A DNA stretch of 64,000 nt, from positions 310,001-374,000 of the forward strand of contig MTEI01000002.1 of assembly GCA_002083775.1 (NCBI GenBank). Direction: 5' to 3'. Shown in pieces: positions 61,739 through 64,000 of this stretch (position 1 is its first letter; the number at the start of each line of letters is the position of its first letter). A program made the position numbers and the translations under genes. Under the pieces are notes generated by a model that saw only the letters and a list, made by a program, of their open reading frames with translations, searched no databases and had not been told where the DNA came from. Origin of the DNA: Rhodoferax ferrireducens (GTDB lineage Bacteria; Pseudomonadota; Gammaproteobacteria; Burkholderiales; Burkholderiaceae_C).

Positions 61739-63046
61739 ATGACGGGTCCCGCAGACAAAGTATCCGAGCTGCTCAAAAAGCAGAAGTGGGTCGAGAGCAT
61801 GGTCCACAGCCAGAGCACGCCACGCCAAGCCATCGTCGAGACCCTGGTGCAGCGCCAACACTTGGCAGAGTTGCAGAACCTGCTGGCCCAGTGGCCCGCC
61901 AGTGAGATTGGCAGTGTTCTGGAGGCTTTGCCGGTAGACGAGGCCTTGTTGCTGTGGGCGCAAATTTCGCCCGCGCGGCAAAACGACGTGTTGTGGGAAA
62001 TCTCCGATGCCCTGCGGGAAGAACTGGTGGGCAACCGCGAGCCCGCATTCACCGGGAGCCAAATCAACGCCTTTGTGCTGGTGGAAGGGCGCCTGCGGCA
62101 AATTGCCGTCGAGGGCAGAAAAAGTCTGGAGGGCCTGCAGCCGATCTGGATCGATCTGCTGGGCGCCAGCAAGGCGGAGCGTAACTTTGTGGGCTTGCAT
62201 TTCGGGCTGGTTTTTTCAGACCCCGATGATGTGACCGACCTGGAGGCCAGTTCTCGCTACCGGATTGAAGAAAACGGCGACATTCACCTGCATTCCAATT
62301 TTTTGCTGGACCGTGAGGGCAAGTCTCGCAGCGTGCCGGTTGGGTTTGTGCTGCACCAGGGGGTGCTGTTTACCTTGCGCAACCAGGAACTGCCGGTTTT
62401 CAGGCTGCAGCGCAGGCGTACCTTGACGCAGCCCGGCTATGTTTCCGATTGCACCGATGTGCTGCTCGACTTGTACGGGGCCGACGTTGAATACTCGGCC
62501 GATTCGCTGGAAGATATTTATGCCACCTTGGGCCAGGTGGGTCGCCAGGTGCTCAGTGAGGCGATCACCGACCGTGAAGCGGCTGCCATTCTGGGCGATA
62601 TTGCCGAGGAAGAGGACCTGAATGGCCGCATCAGAGGCAACATTCTGGACACCCAGCGCGCCATCAATTTTTTGATCCGCAGCAAAATCATGTCAACGTC
62701 ACAGATGGAGGACGCCCGGCAAATTTTGCACAATATTGAATCATTGAACAGCCACACCTCTTTCCTGTTCGACAAAATCAATTTTTTGATGGATGCAACC
62801 ATCGGTTTCATCAACATCAACCAGAACCGGCGCATCAACCAGCTGACGGTGTTTGGTGTTGTGTTTACACCCATCAATATTCTGGCGGGCATGGGGGGCA
62901 TGTCGGAGTTTTCGATGATGACGCAGGGCATTCCCTGGCCGGTGGCCTACGGGGCTTTTTTGGGTGGTGCCGTGCTCATCGGGGTGGTCACTTTCCTGGT
63001 GCTCAAACACCTGGAAAGCCGGCACATTCGGGTCAAGAAAGTCTGA
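61739..63046 (+). CDS. CorA family magnesium transporter with an N-terminal MgtE-N-like domain
   Basis: 435 residues. Residues ~40-98 (ELQNLLAQWPASEIGSVLEA, LPVDEALLLWAQISPARQND) read like the helical MgtE N domain, placed before a CorA domain. The CorA part holds EEDLNGRIRGNILDTQRAIN, a long stalk helix and two C-terminal membrane helices (NQLTVFGVVFTPINILAGMG, AYGAFLGGAVLIGVVTFLVL). The pore motif that is GMN in CorA is GMS here (AGMGGMSEF). Ion selectivity is therefore uncertain: magnesium, cobalt and zinc all occur in the superfamily. AAGGAG at 61725-61730 sets the ATG at 61739. Confidence 0.88.
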   Translation: MTGPADKVSELLKKQKWVESMVHSQSTPRQAIVETLVQRQHLAELQNLLAQWPASEIGSVLEALPVDEALLLWAQISPARQNDVLWEISDALREELVGNREPAFTGSQINAFVLVEGRLRQIAVEGRKSLEGLQPIWIDLLGASKAERNFVGLHFGLVFSDPDDVTDLEASSRYRIEENGDIHLHSNFLLDREGKSRSVPVGFVLHQGVLFTLRNQELPVFRLQRRRTLTQPGYVSDCTDVLLDLYGADVEYSADSLEDIYATLGQVGRQVLSEAITDREAAAILGDIAEEEDLNGRIRGNILDTQRAINFLIRSKIMSTSQMEDARQILHNIESLNSHTSFLFDKINFLMDATIGFININQNRRINQLTVFGVVFTPINILAGMGGMSEFSMMTQGIPWPVAYGAFLGGAVLIGVVTFLVLKHLESRHIRVKKV

Positions 63047-63167
63047 ACAGTTGCGCCAGGGGGCCGCTACGCAGGCGGGCACGCTGTAAAGAAATCAACT
63101 CCCAGACACCCCACACCAGGCAGGCGGGTATGGCCACAAGGCGAAAGAAGTTTGCTTTCATGCGCAT
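63033..63167 (-). CDS. Possible 44-residue membrane protein
   Basis: MRMKANFFRLVAIPACLVWG, then VWELISLQRARLRSGP: one hydrophobic helix followed by a basic tail. It overlaps the 3' end of the corA-like gene by 14 bp on the other strand. It resembles single-helix small proteins found in this bacterial group, but there is no ribosome binding site I can point to. Start at 63167, or MKAN at 63161. Confidence 0.4.
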   Translation of the reverse strand: MRMKANFFRLVAIPACLVWGVWELISLQRARLRSGPLAQLFRLS

Positions 63168-63339
63168 GGTTGAAACCTGCCAAGTAGTGAATCTGGCATG
63201 AATTTATCAAGGTGCCATGAATTTTTTGTGACAGCCCGCCGTAGCGTACACGCCATCAACTGTCACGCTTTTGACACGCAGTTGCCGTAATCTGGTCCAC
63301 CATGCTGACCCGACGACACCTTGATGGCTTACTCTGCCA

Positions 63340-64000
63340 GTGAGCGCGCCTGACCTGCCCGAACTCGATGCGCTGGAGCGCATCATCGAACTGGGCGCGA
63401 GCTGGCTGGATGCGCGCGTGGTATGCCGGGCGAGTTTGCCCGGTGGCGGCACCTACCCTGTGTACGCCATCAGCCTGGGCAACTCCAGTCCGCAGGTGCC
63501 AGGAGTGGGCTATTTTGGCGGCGTGCATGGCCTGGAGCGCATTGGCGCTGAAGTGGTGATGGCCCATCTGCACAGCCTGGTGATGCGGCTGCAGTGGGAC
63601 AGCGCGCTACACCGGCAGCTTGAGACGGTGCGACTGGTGTTCATGCCCATCGTCAACCCTGGCGGTATGGCGCTGGGCACCCGTGCCAACCCCAACGGCG
63701 TGGATCTGATGCGCAACGCACCTGTCACTGCGCAAGAACCGGTGCCTTTTTTGGTGGGTGGGCAGCGCATCAGCTCAGGGCTGCCGTGGTATCGTGGCCC
63801 ACGGGACGGCGTGATGGAGCTTGAAAATCAGGCCCTTTGTGAAGTGGTGAGTGCCGAGCTGCTCACACGCGATTTCAGTGTTTCGGTGGACTGCCACTCC
63901 GGCTTTGGCGCGCGGGACCGGGTCTGGTTTCCTTTTGCGCACAAGCGTGCGCCCATGACGCATCTGGCCGAAATTCAGGCCTTGAGAAACATTTTTGTCC
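63340..64000 (+). CDS. M14-type zinc carboxypeptidase (DUF2817-like), runs off the window
   Basis: 220 codons visible from a GTG at 63340. VGYFGGVHGLERIGAEVV holds the H63-x2-E66 zinc ligands of the M14 carboxypeptidase fold. PNGVDLMRNAP supplies the substrate-carboxylate asparagine/arginine site, and H186 in SVDCHSGFGARDRVWFPF is the third zinc ligand. The catalytic glutamate lies beyond the window end. The family includes murein-peptide amidases and succinylglutamate desuccinylase relatives; substrate unknown. The only start codon near the conserved N-terminus is this GTG. Confidence 0.85.
   Translation, partial: MSAPDLPELDALERIIELGASWLDARVVCRASLPGGGTYPVYAISLGNSSPQVPGVGYFGGVHGLERIGAEVVMAHLHSLVMRLQWDSALHRQLETVRLVFMPIVNPGGMALGTRANPNGVDLMRNAPVTAQEPVPFLVGGQRISSGLPWYRGPRDGVMELENQALCEVVSAELLTRDFSVSVDCHSGFGARDRVWFPFAHKRAPMTHLAEIQALRNIFV

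Overview
The window looks like a stretch of chromosome from a GC-rich betaproteobacterium, most likely a member of the Comamonadaceae (Rhodoferax/Polaromonas type). This is inferred from gene content (CysI-DUF934-CysH-CysD-CysN sulfur operon, KdsB-Trm112-LpxK-ExbD-ExbB order, short CbiX, UMF1-type MFS protein) and from a 36-37 bp repeat with arms ATAGCT and AAGGGCT scattered through it. I see no rRNA, tRNA, CRISPR array, insertion sequence or prophage. Nearly all of the window is protein-coding.

Layout. 1-7.4 kb, minus strand: assimilatory sulfate reduction. The order in the direction of transcription is a frameshifted Fe-alcohol dehydrogenase, CbiX chelatase, TauE/SafE permease, CysI, DUF934, CysH (APS reductase type), CysD and the start of CysN. 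This operon is studded with repeats, including two large imperfect palindromes and a heptamer array between cysD and cysN. 7.5-8.6 kb holds decayed genes: a broken esterase and an apparent TumE-TumA toxin-antitoxin fusion. 8.7-23.7 kb is mixed chromosomal content: SHOCT protein, RlmB, CreA, a 1206-residue hybrid histidine kinase beside a solitary periplasmic binding protein, a two-gene chromate transporter with a lipase, a MOSC protein, a PlsC-type acyltransferase, a Gfo/Idh/MocA oxidoreductase, a chemotaxis receptor, and CrcB with DUF190. 23.9-31.3 kb: the YgiQ radical SAM protein, an OmpR/EnvZ-type pair, and an unusual Ser/Thr kinase-HDOD-GAF protein.

31.3-43 kb is an eleven-gene minus-strand catabolic operon for an acidic sugar: a YiaMNO-like TRAP transporter, L-idonate dehydrogenase, YiaK, YiaL, KduD-like SDR and four more oxidoreductases. 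It is read away from a GntR/FCD regulator, with UxuR-like palindromes in the shared intergenic region. 43.1-47 kb is a cell-envelope block (Adk, KdsB, Trm112, LpxK, ExbD, ExbB). 47.3-52.6 kb carries XseA, SodB, an MFS protein, DUF192 and Icd. 52.8-60.3 kb is a type I restriction-modification locus with a remnant Fic toxin module between hsdM and hsdS and a HigBA-like pair between hsdS and hsdR. 60.3-64 kb: short Ppx/GppA, a CorA protein with an MgtE-N-like front end, and the start of an M14-type peptidase.

The most striking signal is the 36-37 bp palindromic element. Eleven copies are visible. Six lie in-frame inside otherwise conserved genes (cysN, DUF934, cysI, ygiQ, lpxK, xseA), and one supplies the stop codon of a plsC-like gene. 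Three of the coding copies are read in the same phase and give the peptide pattern I-A-x-S-P-x-x-x-R-A-x-G. This resembles the protein-coding palindromic elements of Rickettsia, but I know of no description for this lineage.
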